Shown piece by piece: positions 11,097-23,647 of a DNA stretch of 64,000 nucleotides. The notes beneath the pieces were generated by a model that worked only from the letters and a program-made list of their open reading frames with translations, made no database searches and was not told the DNA's origin. Position numbers and translations under genes: made by a program. Every line of letters starts with the position of its first letter. Position 1 is the stretch's first letter. Source of the DNA: Byssothecium circinans (taxonomy: Eukaryota; Ascomycota; Dothideomycetes; Pleosporales; Massarinaceae); the NCBI GenBank assembly GCA_010015675.1, contig ML976979.1, positions 527,661 to 591,660 on the forward strand. Direction: 5' to 3'.

Positions 11097-12769
11097 TTAT
11101 GTAAAGTCTACCTGTTCTTCTGCACCGTCGTTCTCGTCGTCGATGAGTCCTAGGTAACGCTGAACCGTTTCAGTATCGAGCAGTGTTGCTTTCTATTTGG
11201 AGGGAAGCGTTAGCAAGCTGCGTGAAAAGAATACCAGTTCCGGATGGAAACAGTGGAACGGTCCCAAGTCGTAGGGCACAATGCATCGCCATATCGATCT
11301 TTGAGTGGTCATGCCCTTACCTCACTTTCGAGAGCAGACGCTGCTCTTTGCAGCATATCAAACTCCAGGGAACGCAGTTGGGCAGCAAGCTCCCAAGGTC
11401 CTTTTCGAACGGTGTTGGTGCGTTCGATATCACCCACAGCTCTTAGTGTCTCAATCTGCTCGTCGACTCGATTTTGCATAAGCACAACGGCTCGCAGTTG
11501 GAACACTTCCCATAGAGGATCTTCTTCCAAGTAGCCACGTAATTTGAGTGTATCGTTGAGTTCCCGCTCCTTCCAGAAAGACTGAATTTCCTTCTTTCCG
11601 TCGATGGTTTGCTTGACCTTGAAGTCCAATCCGTCTTCTTCGTTGACGACCACGAGCCATACATAATCGCTGCTCCACTGTGTGCGTCCATGCGTATCGA
11701 ACAGTCGAAAACCCGGTGCTGAGTTATTAACATACAGCTTGGCTGGACGAAGTGGATCATCATCTGGAATGTCTAGGTCAAGTAACATTGTCTGAGCAGA
11801 GCTCATCGTGCTCTCCAGGAACCCATATGAGAATAGGTTTTCGCAAGCTCCCTTCTCGTCGCCATACGTAATGGTTACCTCGCCGCCTTGTTTGATCTCT
11901 TTGCCGTCCCTCAATACTAACACTCCATTTCCATTCTCGTTGGTATCGTAGAGCGCTGCTGTTGCATCTCCAGAAGCGTGATTTGCCATGTCTATGCCAG
12001 GCACCATAGCATCGCCGACATTCGGGAATTCCAGCGCTCTGGACCGATACATTGCATCGAGACGTAGCCAGTCGTCAAAAGTAACCACACCGTCGTCTTC
12101 ATCCCACCAGTATTTCGCACACCAGCCTAGGGTCTCGGTTGCAGTGCGAACATTTTCGAATTCGCGCAGCAGGCTATTCAGCTTTGCTCGCACCGCAGGC
12201 TGAAGCGTCGTACCGGCCAGCAAGTCCCGCTCTTCTTCTGTCCAAACGGTTGGTAACAACTCGTCGGGCAAAAATTTGATATACCTGATAAAAATCAGAC
12301 GAGGGGAAAGCGGCATGTGGAAGGCTGCCCATACTCAGACAAAGGATTGTGGACACCAATGTCTTTGATATCTGGACAACAGATGGTCGCTTGCATGAGT
12401 AGGAACATCAGAACCGCGCCCCGTGTCGTCTACCGCGTTGTATCAGTGCTATTCGTGCCTTTGAGCAGGCGACCTTACCCTTCCGAAGTCGCCCAAAGCA
12501 TGGAGCACTTCTCGAAGATGTTGGTCGGACTTGGCAGCAAGCTCAACGTTTTGGCGGCAGAGTATCAATTCTTTGGGAACCGAGATCAGGGGTCCGCTTT
12601 TGTTACTAGCAAGCTCACGGTCTGCGATGACGGTTGAGCCACGATGCTCGAAACCGGGCAGTGGACCAATTCCGACGCCGTCAAACTTGATGCCATTGAA
12701 GTTGGCCCAGGTTGGCAGACGTTCAACAGGCTCTCTCAACCATCCTGCCGTTCTGCCTCTCCGGATCAT
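11097..12769 (-). CDS. SET-domain protein lysine methyltransferase (RuBisCO-LSMT/SETD-type)
   Basis: Exons 12769-12479, 12429-12335, 12284-11321 and 11192-11097; introns 49, 50 and 128 nt; 481 aa. The N-terminus carries the split SET start (WANFNGIKFDGVGIGPLPGF) and ISVPKELIL; the catalytic half has GIDMANHAS (Asn230-His231) and the Tyr-containing ITYGDEKGACENLFSYGF. The C-terminal ~200 residues match the Rubis-subs-bind-like helical region of this class. These enzymes transfer methyl from S-adenosylmethionine to lysines of ribosomal and other non-histone proteins (yeast Rkm types). The start is uncertain: ATG 12769 is the first in frame, with an in-frame stop about 40 codons upstream, so a further 5' exon is possible. 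The last 32 residues depend on the 128 nt intron; without it the protein ends SEVRA at 11309. Confidence 0.85.
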
Positions 12770-13389
12770 ATTTGGCCACGTATATGGGGCTCCGTAATGC
12801 CGTCTTCAACAGCTTGCAGAGGAAATTGCAGATGCCAGTACAGACCACCTGGAGATTGTGAGTCCTTGTCGTCCAGGTCAGTTACCATGGACATAGCGAG
12901 GCAACAACAAACAAATACACGATAACAACAGGGGAGGCCTACCTCAAGCCGTGTGGAGTCACTGGAGCGAGAAGGGGTCGACTGTTGTTGTGAGCACGAT
13001 TGGCTGGTTGCCGTCTGAAACGAGAGCTAGACGGCGGGCAAAGGAGCACCAACCCCATTGGGCCTAGCCGAGGCCGTGCGTTGTTTACATCCCAAGCATC
13101 ATGTTGTCGTGGGCGCTCGCATTTCTACAGCGTCCTCTCCCACCGTCCGCAACATCGCATCTTTACCATTCTTCCACACCGGGCGCTTGACAATTGGACC
13201 TGCGCGCAGTCTCTGCGACCCGACTCCCAGCACGTGTATCCGTCCCATCCCCCGTGCGCCCAAAGCTGCTCTTAAAGACTGCTGAGGCCTCGTGCTCACT
13301 CTGCCCGCAACAACATTTGAACGGTCGCAAGCCGCAGTCGGTCTTTCCTCAGGCCTAAATAGCCCTCGGCGGGTTGCGCCTTCCTCAGC
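12770..13389. promoter_or_regulatory. Divergent promoter region between SET gene and cdc14
   Basis: The 620 bp between the two start codons. A missing 5' exon of the SET gene could lie near 12780-12900, where frames such as ATG at about 12895 are open but do not join simply. No defined binding site was assigned. Confidence 0.45.
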
Positions 13390-15432
13390 ATGTCTGCGCC
13401 GCAGCGAACCAAGGTGGCGCGCACCGCGACGTCGTTTGGGTCTGTGATCGAGTACATTCAGGGTACGCAAAACAAAGCCCATAACAAAGCCATTTCCGGC
13501 GCACGAGGACTAACAAAACTTCTAGATCGACTCTATCTTGCTTCATATACGTCTCCGCCTACGGCTGACACGCCATTCCCCTACCCGCGCCAGAGCCAGT
13601 CGCCGTCAAAGCGGTCGTCGAAAGCGCAGCCAGGCCCCGTCTCCAAAGGCCCCAAGGTCAGCCCGCCAGTGTACTTCACCATCGACCACACTCTCCTCTA
13701 CAATGCATTCCATGCCGATTTCGGCCCACTGCACATCGGTCACTTGTACCGCTTTGCCGTCCAGCTGCACGAGGTGCTGGGCGACCCGGCGAACGAGGAG
13801 CGAGGAGTTGTCTTTTGGAGCATGGCAGACTCGAGAAGTGAGATGTTCATCCGCGAACGCTTGCGCGCACTGCTAACTCTGAGAAGGCCGAGCGAACGCT
13901 GCATGCATTCTCGCGTGCTACATGGTGCTGATCCAGTCGTGGCCGCCACATCTTGCACTTGCGCCCATTGCGCAGATGGACCCGCCGTGCATGCCATTTC
14001 GCGACGCAGGTTACAGCCAGGCAGACTATGTGCTAAACATCCAAGATGTCATTTACGGTGTCTGGAAAGCGAAGGAAGAGGGTCTATGTGGGTTGAAGGA
14101 CTTTTGCTTGGAAGAGTGCGTATCCGCCTTCGTGCTTGACTGCGCCGTGCTAACTTGAACAGATACGAGAAGTATGAGCGCGTCGATATGGGAGATTTCA
14201 ACTGGGTCACGCCCGATTTCCTCGCATTTGCCTCGCCGCAAATCAAGCCCGTCAATGAGATCCCCGCAAGCTCGCCATTATATAACACGCTACCTTCGAC
14301 CATTGGCGAGGTGCAGCGCTCTGCCTTACCGAGCCCTTTCAAGAACGTGCTGTCGCACTTCTGCTCACGAAATATCGGTCTCGTAGTACGACTGAACTCG
14401 GAACTCTATTCGTCGACATACTTCACGAAGCTTGGAATACAGCATCTGAACATGATTTTCGATGATGGAACATGCCCCCCACTTTCCCTCGTCCGCAAGT
14501 TCATCAACCTGGCGCACGAAATGATCACAGTGCAGAAGAAGGGTATCGCTGTGCATTGCAAAGCCGGTCTTGGTCGTACAGGATGCTTGATTGGAGCGTA
14601 CTTGATCTACAAGCACGCTTTCACCGCCAACGAGATCATTGCATACATGCGATTTATGCGCCCCGGAATGGTGGTTGGCCCCCAGCAGCACTGGCTTCAC
14701 CTGAATCAATCCACTTTCCGGGAGTGGTGGCATGAGGATACAATGAAGGCAAAATTTGCTGAGTTGATGCCTTCCACACCGACGAGGTCACCCCACAAGC
14801 AGCGCTACGTGAGCAATGGTCAGACGTACACACCTCCTAACGGCTCGCAGAAGCGCTCTGCTCTAGGTGAGATTGAATCGAATGGACAGAGCAACGTGGG
14901 TAGTTCGATAGGAGTGCAGGAGGACAACCTTCCTGTCCCAACGCCCGGCCAGCCAAGGAAGACTAGCAAGCTCTATGGCAACGGCATGAGCATGCGATCG
15001 CCGCTCCGCAATCACGAGAACGAGCCATTTGTGAAGTCGGAAGTCAGGACTGAAGTCGCTCGATTCGAGGGGGAGACAGACGAAGAGTACCATCTACGCC
15101 AGATTGCTCGTAGGACGACGTCACGGTCACCGATGGCGAGGGCAGACAAGGAACGTAGGGCAATCAGTATGGTCACAACTAAGACATCAATGACCTCGAC
15201 AACATGGAAGTATGGCGGAGAGAGCGACACGGAGAACACGGCACCAGCCGGTGCGCGACCCAGAACCCCCGGGGCCAAGGAGAAGAGCGGAAGCGGCACT
15301 GGAAGCATCAGCGTAGGCAAGGTCCGCGCCAGCCCATCCCGACGAAGCACGGAGAACAAGGCGGGCGTACGGAAAACGAGCGGCAGAGTAGGATCGGTTG
15401 GCAGCACCATCACTCGACCCAAACCTTCATAA
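13390..15432 (+). CDS. cdc14: CDC14 dual-specificity protein phosphatase
   Basis: Exons 13390-13462, 13526-13837, 13887-14115 and 14163-15432; introns 63, 49 and 47 nt; 627 aa. Intron 1 has an ACTAAC branch site. The second intron must end at AAG 13884-13886 to give the family segment SRANAACILACYMV; an earlier AG leads to a stop. The N-terminal DSPn domain (IEYIQDRLYLASY onward, to about residue 200) is followed by the phosphatase domain with the catalytic P-loop HCKAGLGRTG (Cys337, genomic 14557) and the PQQHWLH element. The last ~230 residues are low-complexity, basic and Ser/Thr-rich, as expected for the regulatory tail. Cdc14 reverses CDK phosphorylation in mitotic exit, cytokinesis and septation, moving between nucleolus/spindle pole body and cytoplasm. 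Confidence 0.95.
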
Positions 15433-17093
15433 TACCCCTTCCTTTGGAAAGCTTGTTGAGTTCCAGCATATGCATTGCACCCGCATTCCGCATTAACGAC
15501 CTACGGCGTCCTCCCGACTAAAACTGTTCTTAACGATTCGTTCCAAGTCCCTTCCTCCCGGCACAGGATCGACTATGTTGTCTGACTTTTTAGACTTACT
15601 GCTATACATAAGACCGTCTGCTGGCTGGGCGTTTGGATCGCATACTCTCCCTCTCCTGTGCATATGGGTCGATCGGTGTCTGTCTGTCTATCTGGATGAA
15701 TCGGCGTTCTGGGGCTGGGGTGGTTTGATGTTTCGTTCCCTTTCTCTTCCCCTTCCCCCATCCTGTGTCGTCATAAACTCTGTGGTCTCTCTCGCACTCT
15801 GTCGTGCTTTTCTGTCTGCTTTCCTTTTTTTTCGTCGCTTACGGGCTCTGGATTCTCTGATGGTTATCTCGATGGCATTTTCGTTGCGGATGCGTAGCGT
15901 CATGACCCGTGTATGAAATTACGAGAGCGTATCAAAGTTAGGCTGCGTATTAATTCGTGCGAATAAAGTTCAAACTCACTCAGTCAACGGTGTTATGTGT
16001 GGCGTGATGCAGTGAATGAGTGATCTTGATGCGACCGACTAGTCCAGGTTCAGGTTCAGGTCCGGGTTCGGGTTCAAAGGATAAACGTACCCGTAGTAGG
16101 CACGCAATGAATACGCCAAACCATTCATACTACTCGTGTTTAAGCAGGCGCCAGATCAGGTTGGGAAACGAGACAAGTAGCATCGATACCTATCTATATA
16201 TACTTGGCCACACAGAACCTCAAACGGAAGCGTTCCAGAAGCTCTTCAGAACTTCAGCCATGTGGCACCCAAGTAGGCGGCGGTATCCCAGCGACGGTCG
16301 TTCGAGAAAATCCAAAGCATCCCCTTCTTTAAATACGACGGTTGACGGTTGTAAACACTGATGCTGCTTGGAATTTTATGTTCCCCTTCCCTGGCGCTCC
16401 TCCCATCTCTGCGAGCGACATTGAGGTCGCTACTTTAAGCACGTGTTAGGTTTCGATCGCAATTTCGGAGCTCGTGGATCGCAACTCGTTTGCCCACAAT
16501 AATGGTGATGATGAATCATGGATGGTGAGGAGATTTAGATCGTCAATGAGCTGCCAATATAAGTACAGGCGTACGCGTTGGTGTTGTAGATCGGATCGGA
16601 TCGATACCTTGGAGAAGAAAGACGTTACCGTACGGCAACCGTGGACGGTCCGACGTCGATTCATGTAATGCCTTAGATAAGAAGTAAGCTACAGGACTGT
16701 CAGGAGCGCATACAAACGATGGTGTTATTCTTAGACGGAGTCCATGATATGGAATGTATGTACTCGTACGGTTTTTACGTTTGTTACGTGTATCATTGCC
16801 AGGTGGTATGTATCTATACAGACTTATTCTCTAACCCAGTCCAAGAACTTAAAGTCCCAAGAGAACCCCAAAGGTCAGCCAATTATGCCCGAACTACGTA
16901 TATATATATATATATATCCAAAAACCCCGAACCAAGTACAAGAATTCGCTCGATCGCTCGTCAAGACGCCGCGTAAATGCTAATGTCTCATGCAAACAAA
17001 AAAACAAAGAGGGTACATTTCACACATGCCAGTCATGACTTCAAAAACATGCCACATTCGCTCTCTTCCCCCTCATTCCCTGCTCAACTCAAC
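15433..17093. other. Intergenic region between convergent cdc14 and PFA3-like genes
   Basis: About 1.7 kb with the 3' untranslated regions of two convergent genes. Visible features are pyrimidine-rich sequence at 15640-15840, an AATAAA at about 15961-15966, a GGTTCA/GGTTCG-type tandem stretch near 16047-16077, and a (TA)n microsatellite at about 16899-16918. Short frames here have no coding support. Confidence 0.6.
16899..16918. repeat. (TA)n microsatellite
   Basis: An uninterrupted alternating TA run of about 20 bases downstream of the palmitoyltransferase gene, in non-coding DNA. Confidence 0.8.
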
Positions 17094-18985
17094 TCAATTC
17101 TCCTTCCCCCAATCGTCCCACTCCCCAGTCTCCGCCGTTCCATTCGGGTTCCCCTCTGACATGGCTATAGGATCCGGACTCTTGCTCCTTCTCCTAGTCT
17201 TTCCTACCTTTGGCGGTACATTCAAAAAGTCGTCAGGTATATCATTCCAATCCTTCGTATTCCTCTGCAAAGCAACGATCCTCGACGGAGGGGGTGCTCT
17301 TCTAGTTTCTTCACCACCAGCATCATCACCCTCGTAGTCGTCTTCATCCTCATCTTCAGAAATATAGTTGTACTGATCAAACTTCTTGCGATCGAGGTTT
17401 TGCAACTGAACGTCACCATCCGCATACATGCCACTTTCGCGACCAAGGATCTGATCAGCTTTACTCGGACTGCGGCGGCCTAGCGAGGGCGTCGAGATGA
17501 TACCGTTAGACGTGGTCAGGTACCTGGCTTCTTCACCGTGCCGTCGGGGTTGCTGCCACTGGGGCTGGCGGGGCAGTCGGGGCGTGGGCGGGGAGAAGCG
17601 GTTCCGTTGCCAGCTATCGGGATTGCGCCTGAATTCAGCTTCAGTAGGTGAATCTACGCCCCAACCAGCTGCGCGCTCACGCTGCTTTTGTATTCGATCT
17701 TCCGCCTCTCTTTCTCGCCGCAGCCGCTCGCAGGCTGCGACCCATTTGGGACTAGCTTCCCATGACCAGCCGTCGCCCGTTGTGTTGCATATAGGTATGG
17801 GCCAGAGAAGTGGGGAGGGACCGAAGATGTGGCCGAGGTTGCGCTTCCAGCCTAGATCGAAGGCGTTGGGGAGGAGCTCGTTGTCGCGCTCTTCGAGGTA
17901 GGAATCGTAGCGATCTTGATGCTGTTGTCGTTCGCGCTGCTCGTAGGAATAATTATTAGGGGGTGAATAGCCGTTGCTCGTTGGTGCTGGGGAGCGGGAA
18001 AGCGCTCTTGAGGGGGTCGATTCGCCCTCTTCGGGTCTGGTGACACCGGGAAGAGCGTTCGCATGGATCTCACGGAGCTGGTCACTGATACTTAGTCGTC
18101 CATTAGCTTGTGCGTCGATGTAGTTGCGGTCGTTGAGTTGAGCTTTCATGCTGTTGCGGATCGGTGAAAGATAGCGCGTTTTCTCCAGACTCTCAATCGT
18201 CGTCCGGCCCCTGACTGTTAGCCAAATGTGCCATGCAGTGAAACCCGCTAGAACGAGGCCAATAATGCCAGAGAGCACGGCCAACAGAACGTAATTCACT
18301 GGCATGAAGGAGTCCGTGACCTGTCCATCTCGTAAAATCTCAGTCCACACCCATGTCGCAGATGTCGCGAAGCAGACCCAGCAAAAGAGAGTTGTGTATA
18401 TAAGGAATAAGAGGAAGGCTTTGTAATTGCGAAGGCCGACGCAGGTTGCCAGCCAAGGGCAGTGGTGGTCCATCTTCAGTACGCAGCGCTTGCACGACGA
18501 GCAGTGATGAGAGCGGTCCGGCTTCTTCGTCTGACACTTCTTGCAGAATCTGAGGTCACCCGTCGAGGACTTGACGGTGAACGACGTGTACTGCTGCCCT
18601 CCCTCCTCCTGTGTCGGTAAATGAGTATAGCCATTATTTGGGTTGAGCGGCGAGCCCGGATCGGTGAAAACGGCGGTCGTGTAGCTCCAATTGAGCAAGA
18701 GGTAGAAGAAGACGCCAAGGAAGGAGGTGAATTTGCCTGTGCAAGTCAGTAAACCAACTCCTTCACGAACCCTAATCGTAGTTTACCTGTCCAGGCATTT
18801 TTCGCGGGCTGGAATCCGATGCCGGCCTCGACCCAGACGGACCATGATGTCAAACCGTACACGAATAGCAGCGGGAAGTACGTGACGGCGACGCAGCAAT
18901 AGCGCTCAACTCTCCGAGCCCACCGACGGGGGCGCATGGTTCGCGATGGCGATGACGGCGGAGACAGCGACCCTAGCGTGGCCAT
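17094..18985 (-). CDS. PFA3: DHHC-type protein S-palmitoyltransferase, PFA3-like
   Basis: Two exons, 18985-18787 and 18736-17094, split by a 50 nt intron; 613 aa. ATG 18985 is the first true ATG; an upstream in-frame GTG is not a credible fungal start. Two membrane segments lie at about 20-45 and 68-90. The zinc-binding Cys-rich domain follows (FCKKCQTKKPDRSHHCSSC) with the catalytic DHHC at 156-159, then two more membrane segments (about 170-200 and 210-245). The long hydrophilic tail (about 250-613) is Arg/Ser/Pro-rich with acidic runs. Family role: palmitoylation of membrane-associated proteins; yeast Pfa3 acts on Vac8 at the vacuole. The PFA3 assignment over other DHHC enzymes rests on overall layout, so moderately sure; DHHC identity is certain. 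Confidence 0.88.
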
Positions 18986-20263
18986 TCTTCGCACGCGAGG
19001 ATCCGGTCATGTGAATAATAGCGAGAGCGTGAAGAAGAGTCTATCGGTTCGAGCAGGCGTAGTGACGTCGTTCCATGGGGTGTAGGGGAGAGTTAGAGGT
19101 GGAGAGAGAGAATATTCGGGGGTTCGCGTTTCAGGCGCAGGGTTACGATGCAGCTGGTAGGGGAAAGAAAAAGGACGCGAGATGGAAAAACAGTAGACAC
19201 GAGGCAGAATGGCAGGTCCTGTCGGTATGGGGGACAGTCGGATCGGACAACTGCGGCCGGACGACGCGTTGAGGTTGTCGTCGAGTTGGAGTTGAGCCTC
19301 CGACTCTTCGAGCGCTGACATTCAGACATTCCCCATTCCCCCATGCTTGCTAGCGCAGGACTCAGCCCTACGAATGCAATGCACGTGACAGCAGCGCCCG
19401 CCATGCATCTGGACGTCGCGTCTCAACTGTTTCAACTTCGTCTGCCTCTAAAAATACTCGAGCCTCAGGATTTCTGGAATGTCTGGACTGATCAGGGCCG
19501 GCGGACAGATCACTCAAAAGCTTGAGTGTCGTCGGCGCCGGGAACAGGGAGACTGGAGACACGGAGAGATTGGAGGCACCAGGGTGATGTTGCGATCTGC
19601 TTCTGCGGGCGTTTAACTATTGATATATTATCTCGCACATCCCTAATATAAGTGGAGTCGCTGTGACAGACGCGTCAACTGGTACTTGACGTCTGAAGCT
19701 GACAGGACCGAACCCGTGGACACTCCCAAGATGAAGCCATGAGGCCGCCGTTGGAGTCTTACTGCGCAGCCTAAGCTCTCCGCTTGCCGTACGTCCGCCT
19801 TGAACGGCGCAGGACCACACATCATACATGTCGATACTGGACGGTGGGTGAGGGTGAGATCAGCACAATCACCGAGTCGATGGCTCAGCGTGTTACAGCC
19901 GTCTTGATAGAGTGCGTGTGCATATGGATATATCCCTGCACACGTCTGTAACAAACGCTAGGTACTGGTCTTTGCGACCCATTATTCTTTAAAGAGGCCA
20001 TTCCGCGAAAGATCCCCGCAGGTCCACCTGCACAAACACCCCGGGCAAGGACGTTGCTTCTCCTGCTTCTCCTCCTTCTCCTCCTTCTCCTCCTTCTCCT
20101 CCCTCCTTTCCATCGTGCTTCCAAGAGGACTACCGGCGTACCTGTAGAAACCTCTCTCCACGGCGCCCCACAAATGGCAGCCGTCTCCTGACTCTCGTTT
20201 TCTTGTGTTTTGTAGTCTCTGTAGTCTCTCCTTCTTTGCCTCTCTGCACTGCACCACAACGCC
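18986..20263. promoter_or_regulatory. Divergent promoter region between PFA3-like and GT25-like genes
   Basis: About 1.3 kb with no supported gene. It must hold both promoters. The pyrimidine tract just upstream of the glycosyltransferase is listed separately. Overlapping frames on the minus strand (19885-20620) arise from the codon bias of the glycosyltransferase antisense strand and from the repeat. Confidence 0.5.
20055..20108. repeat. CTC/CTT pyrimidine microsatellite upstream of the glycosyltransferase
   Basis: Repeated CTTCTC / CTCCTT units form a near-pure pyrimidine tract about 155-210 bp before the ATG of the GT25-like gene. CT-rich tracts near fungal transcription starts are common, so this may be part of the core promoter or 5' leader. 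Confidence 0.7.
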
Positions 20264-21621
20264 ATGCTCGCCCCGAGCCGCAAGAGACCGCTGCCTCTGC
20301 TCGTCGCACTCACCCTGGCCCTCTTCCTCTTCACCTGGCACCGCGACGCCGACCGCGTCTATCTCAAGTGGGCGGCGTCGCTCGAGGCCCAGCACGTCAA
20401 GCTGCCCGCCAACAGGACGCTGGGCTTTGGCTCGGTGATAGTCGTCTCCAAGAAGGATTCCGACCGCCGCCACTCGCTTCTGCAGTCCGCCAACGTCACC
20501 GACTTCGACCTCACCATCCCGCCGCAGCCGCCATGGACCGAAGACGACGTGGAAACGTTTCGCAACGGGCAGGAGAAGAATGTGCAAAGAGGCTCCATTC
20601 TCGCGTGGATGGGGCACCACAACGCCCTTCGATGGTAAGGCGCCTGTCCGGTAGCGCGACGGCGACGGCGATGGCTTTTTTGCGCAGTGCTGATTCGCTG
20701 TGGTGCAGGTTCCTAGATTCCGGCCACGAGACGGCCCTGATTCTCGAAGACGACGTCGACTGGGACGTTCGATTGCGCAGCGTGCAGGTTCCCCTCGCTG
20801 CGAGCGCTGTGCGCACCATCCTGCCTCCGAAGCGGCATTTCAATCCATTCACTTCTCTGGACCGGAACAGCTCGCAGTATTGGGGCGACCCCGGCGCGTG
20901 GGACTTGCTGTATCTGGGCCACTGCGGCGACTACTTCAACGAGGTCACTTACGATGGGCTGGTTCCAATGGACAAGCCCTTTAACCTGACAGACTCGCTG
21001 CACGTCGTGTACAAAGATCCCACATTACCCGTCCGATCCGAGCTGCATCCCTTCACCCAAAGCCTGTTCACCGCCCTACAAATGCCCGCACACGCACGCG
21101 CTCTCCACCGCTCCAAATTCCCCCTCTGCTCATTCGGCTATGCCGTTACGCGTCCCGCGGCCGAGCGCCTCCTGACCGATCTCGCGCCGCCCATCCTCAA
21201 AGACAAGAGCCCTCGCGCCTTCGACGTCGCGCTCCTCCACGCCTGTGCTGCCGGCTCGCACACGCCATCACCAACGCCCTGGAGGAACCCCAAACCGCAT
21301 CCTAATCCGGGCCTACGGCACAAATACGCCAGTCCTGGGCTCCGATGCTGGACGCTGAATTCAGAGCTTTTCCATCACATGCCCGGGGAAAGTCAAATCG
21401 CGCAAATTGGCCAGCAAAGGGGGGAAACGCACGGGCTCCCACCTGTTGATCTGGCGGGTCAGACACAAGTCGTATACCGGAATGAAACAACCAATATAGG
21501 CTGCGGGTTCTGGAGTAACGCTTTCTCGTTCGAAGACGGAGATACCGAGCGCCTCAGATTCCTGCAAGAAGAAGTAGGGCGGAAAGGGAAGTGTTTGAAA
21601 GACGGCAGGGACACACTTTGA
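20264..21621 (+). CDS. Glycosyltransferase family 25-like, type II membrane protein
   Basis: Exons 20264-20634 and 20709-21621, intron 74 nt; 427 aa. Residues ~10-25 (PLLVALTLALFLFTW) form a single signal anchor after a short basic N-terminus, typical of Golgi/ER type II enzymes. GSVIVVSKKDSDRRHSL at about 48-65 resembles the start of LPS-type GT25 domains; ALILEDDVDWD (Glu137-Asp138-Asp139) is the likely DXD metal and nucleotide-sugar site. Later segments WDLLYLGHCGDY and FGYAVTRPAAERLL fit the family. The acceptor is unknown; role in protein or cell-wall glycosylation is inferred. The intron sits inside the Trp124 codon and restores the frame, supporting the model. Confidence 0.82.
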
Positions 21622-23647
21622 TCCCGCAATATATATTCCAGTGCGAGGCACGAGGCAGTATTTTGCGACTGCATATCAGAAGACGGAGCTTCAAAAGCGC
21701 GGCGCCCGGCGTTCATAACGGGGTTGATCACGATGGGGCTTCGGTTTCCCAATTGTACATGATTTCGGGGCCTGGGACGGTAAACGGTCTGTATATATAC
21801 ACCCCCTCCCCCTGGCTGGTGGAAGGGAAGAGCATTTTTCCTCGGCGTTACACATGTTATACCCTCATCTTCTCATCAGAAGTTTTTCATTTCAGAGCAT
21901 AGAATTTCTAACGCAAAAACAATCTAAATTTTGTAAAATTGTTACCCTTTTTCTTTCTTCATGTTCCGCGGTTTCTTTGAGCTCCGTTTGGATTTTCAAG
22001 GCGCATGCCGCAGCTCACGGTCTTTTTAGTGTCTTCTAGGTGCTGCTGCTATGGGTTGTAATTGACTTAAAGCGTTGAGGTGCTTACTTCATTTATTCAG
22101 GCAGCTGTCCAGGCGAGCGAGTAAGAACCACGAGCTATCTGAACGCAGACGCGACATTTCAGCTTAAGGGAACACTGCCTCCTCCAAAGACATACCTATT
22201 CAGCACAACGTTAACCAGCAGCAGTTACCCAACGCTGCGACACAACAGATCCCGGGCAGCTTCAAATCTAGCATGGAGCAAAGTAGCTACGGCCTCTGTT
22301 TTCCGACCGAGCAATCAACTGCCGTCTGGTAGTTTCGAATCCGACCTCCATGAAAACGCAGCAAGGAAGACGGCAATACACATCCTAACAGTTTCATCAA
22401 GTAAGAACCAAGATTGTTGAATATGGAAACCATGGGGTGGAGAGAATACATTTACCGTGGTGAAGGGTCACTACAAAACCATCGGAGCGCCACATGGCAA
22501 TGCTTTCATTTGCTATATGTGGCATGTGTTGCTGTGCGCGATTTCTTTTCGTCGAACAGCCAGACATGGAGACAAGTGAACCTTCTTTTTCTTGGGGGGG
22601 TTGTTCGAAAGCTGGACTTCCTGCCTGAGTAGTGTCGGAGACTAGCGAACAAGCAATTACTAGCAAGGAGCTATACTATCACGGTATTGTTCTTTTGTCC
22701 TGTTTTGATTCTAACATTTTGGTGGTGGATTGGCGCAAGTCCGGAGTTGACCGGTCACATAGGTGTGTCGTATCTCTCGTGCGTACGTTGGCGGGCAGTC
22801 GAGTCACGGTACAGGAGCCGATTCACCAAACAGCACCGAGTCGCACGCCTGTATCCGGAGAAAGGGGCCAACGAGGCCTCGCCTGGCTATGATACCCTCG
22901 ACGGAGACATTCTGCAAACGCCCAACGGTGTTCTGGTGGACCTGCGTCGGTGCACACACCATGGCGTAGCCGTGGCTGTGCTGCACTGGTCACTGATACA
23001 CAGGCTTCTAGCCAGACACGAACAAACGGAGCATGGGAAACGGAGCGTTTGGCGTTTATAGGTCGTATCTTTCTTCGAGGATGTGTGGGTGATTTGGTTG
23101 GCTGACGGTGGGTTTGTGCTGGTCCAGCACACGGAAACTGTGTACCTTCACTAGGCTGACTTGCTCCTTCTTTTCTTTTCCCTGGGCTTGCACAAAATTC
23201 ATCTGCGTTATTTAAGAACCCTTACGCCCGGTCTAGCTAGCTAGCTCCATGTGAAAAAAGGGCGGAGTGTATGTAAGACGCGGCTGTTTCTTTTTCCAAT
23301 CACCGCTCCTTTTTTTTAAATTCACGCCTGCGTCTCTTCACTGTCGGTCGCTGTCATTACTAACGCCCCTCGACTTGCTGAGTAGTTTTCATCGTGAGGC
23401 CGAGACGTGCGTCCAATTACCTTTGTCGGGTCTCAAAACCAGCGTTGTTCTGTGGTACCTACACGGGCGGAAGTTTGGCTCAGGGTCTTGTGGGGACGGG
23501 CCTATCAAGTCAATATTTTTTTCTTTCGTATTTCTTTTCGCAAAGAACGATACTGAAGACCCTTTCTCCTTCATTCTTGCCTCTCTTCTGTTCGAGACCT
23601 CGAAACCTGCAGAAATAGGAAAGAAGACCTGGAGTAAACTTCAACAA
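21622..23647. other. Intergenic region, 3' of GT25-like and 5' of TLC-like gene
   Basis: About 2.0 kb. No frame has domain-like content. The last ~400 bases (23250-23647) are pyrimidine-rich and probably promoter plus 5' leader of the membrane-protein gene. The in-frame extension upstream of 23648 is open to 23267 but low quality and crosses pyrimidine tracts. Confidence 0.55.

Noticed and set aside
13880..13886. Earlier acceptor AG in cdc14 intron 2
   Set aside because: Using AG at 13883 reads KAERTLHAF and then hits a stop; the AAG at 13886 restores the conserved RANAACIL segment.
18986..18994. Upstream GTG start for the palmitoyltransferase
   Set aside because: GTG is not a credible start in a fungal nuclear gene; ATG at 18985 gives the expected N-terminus.
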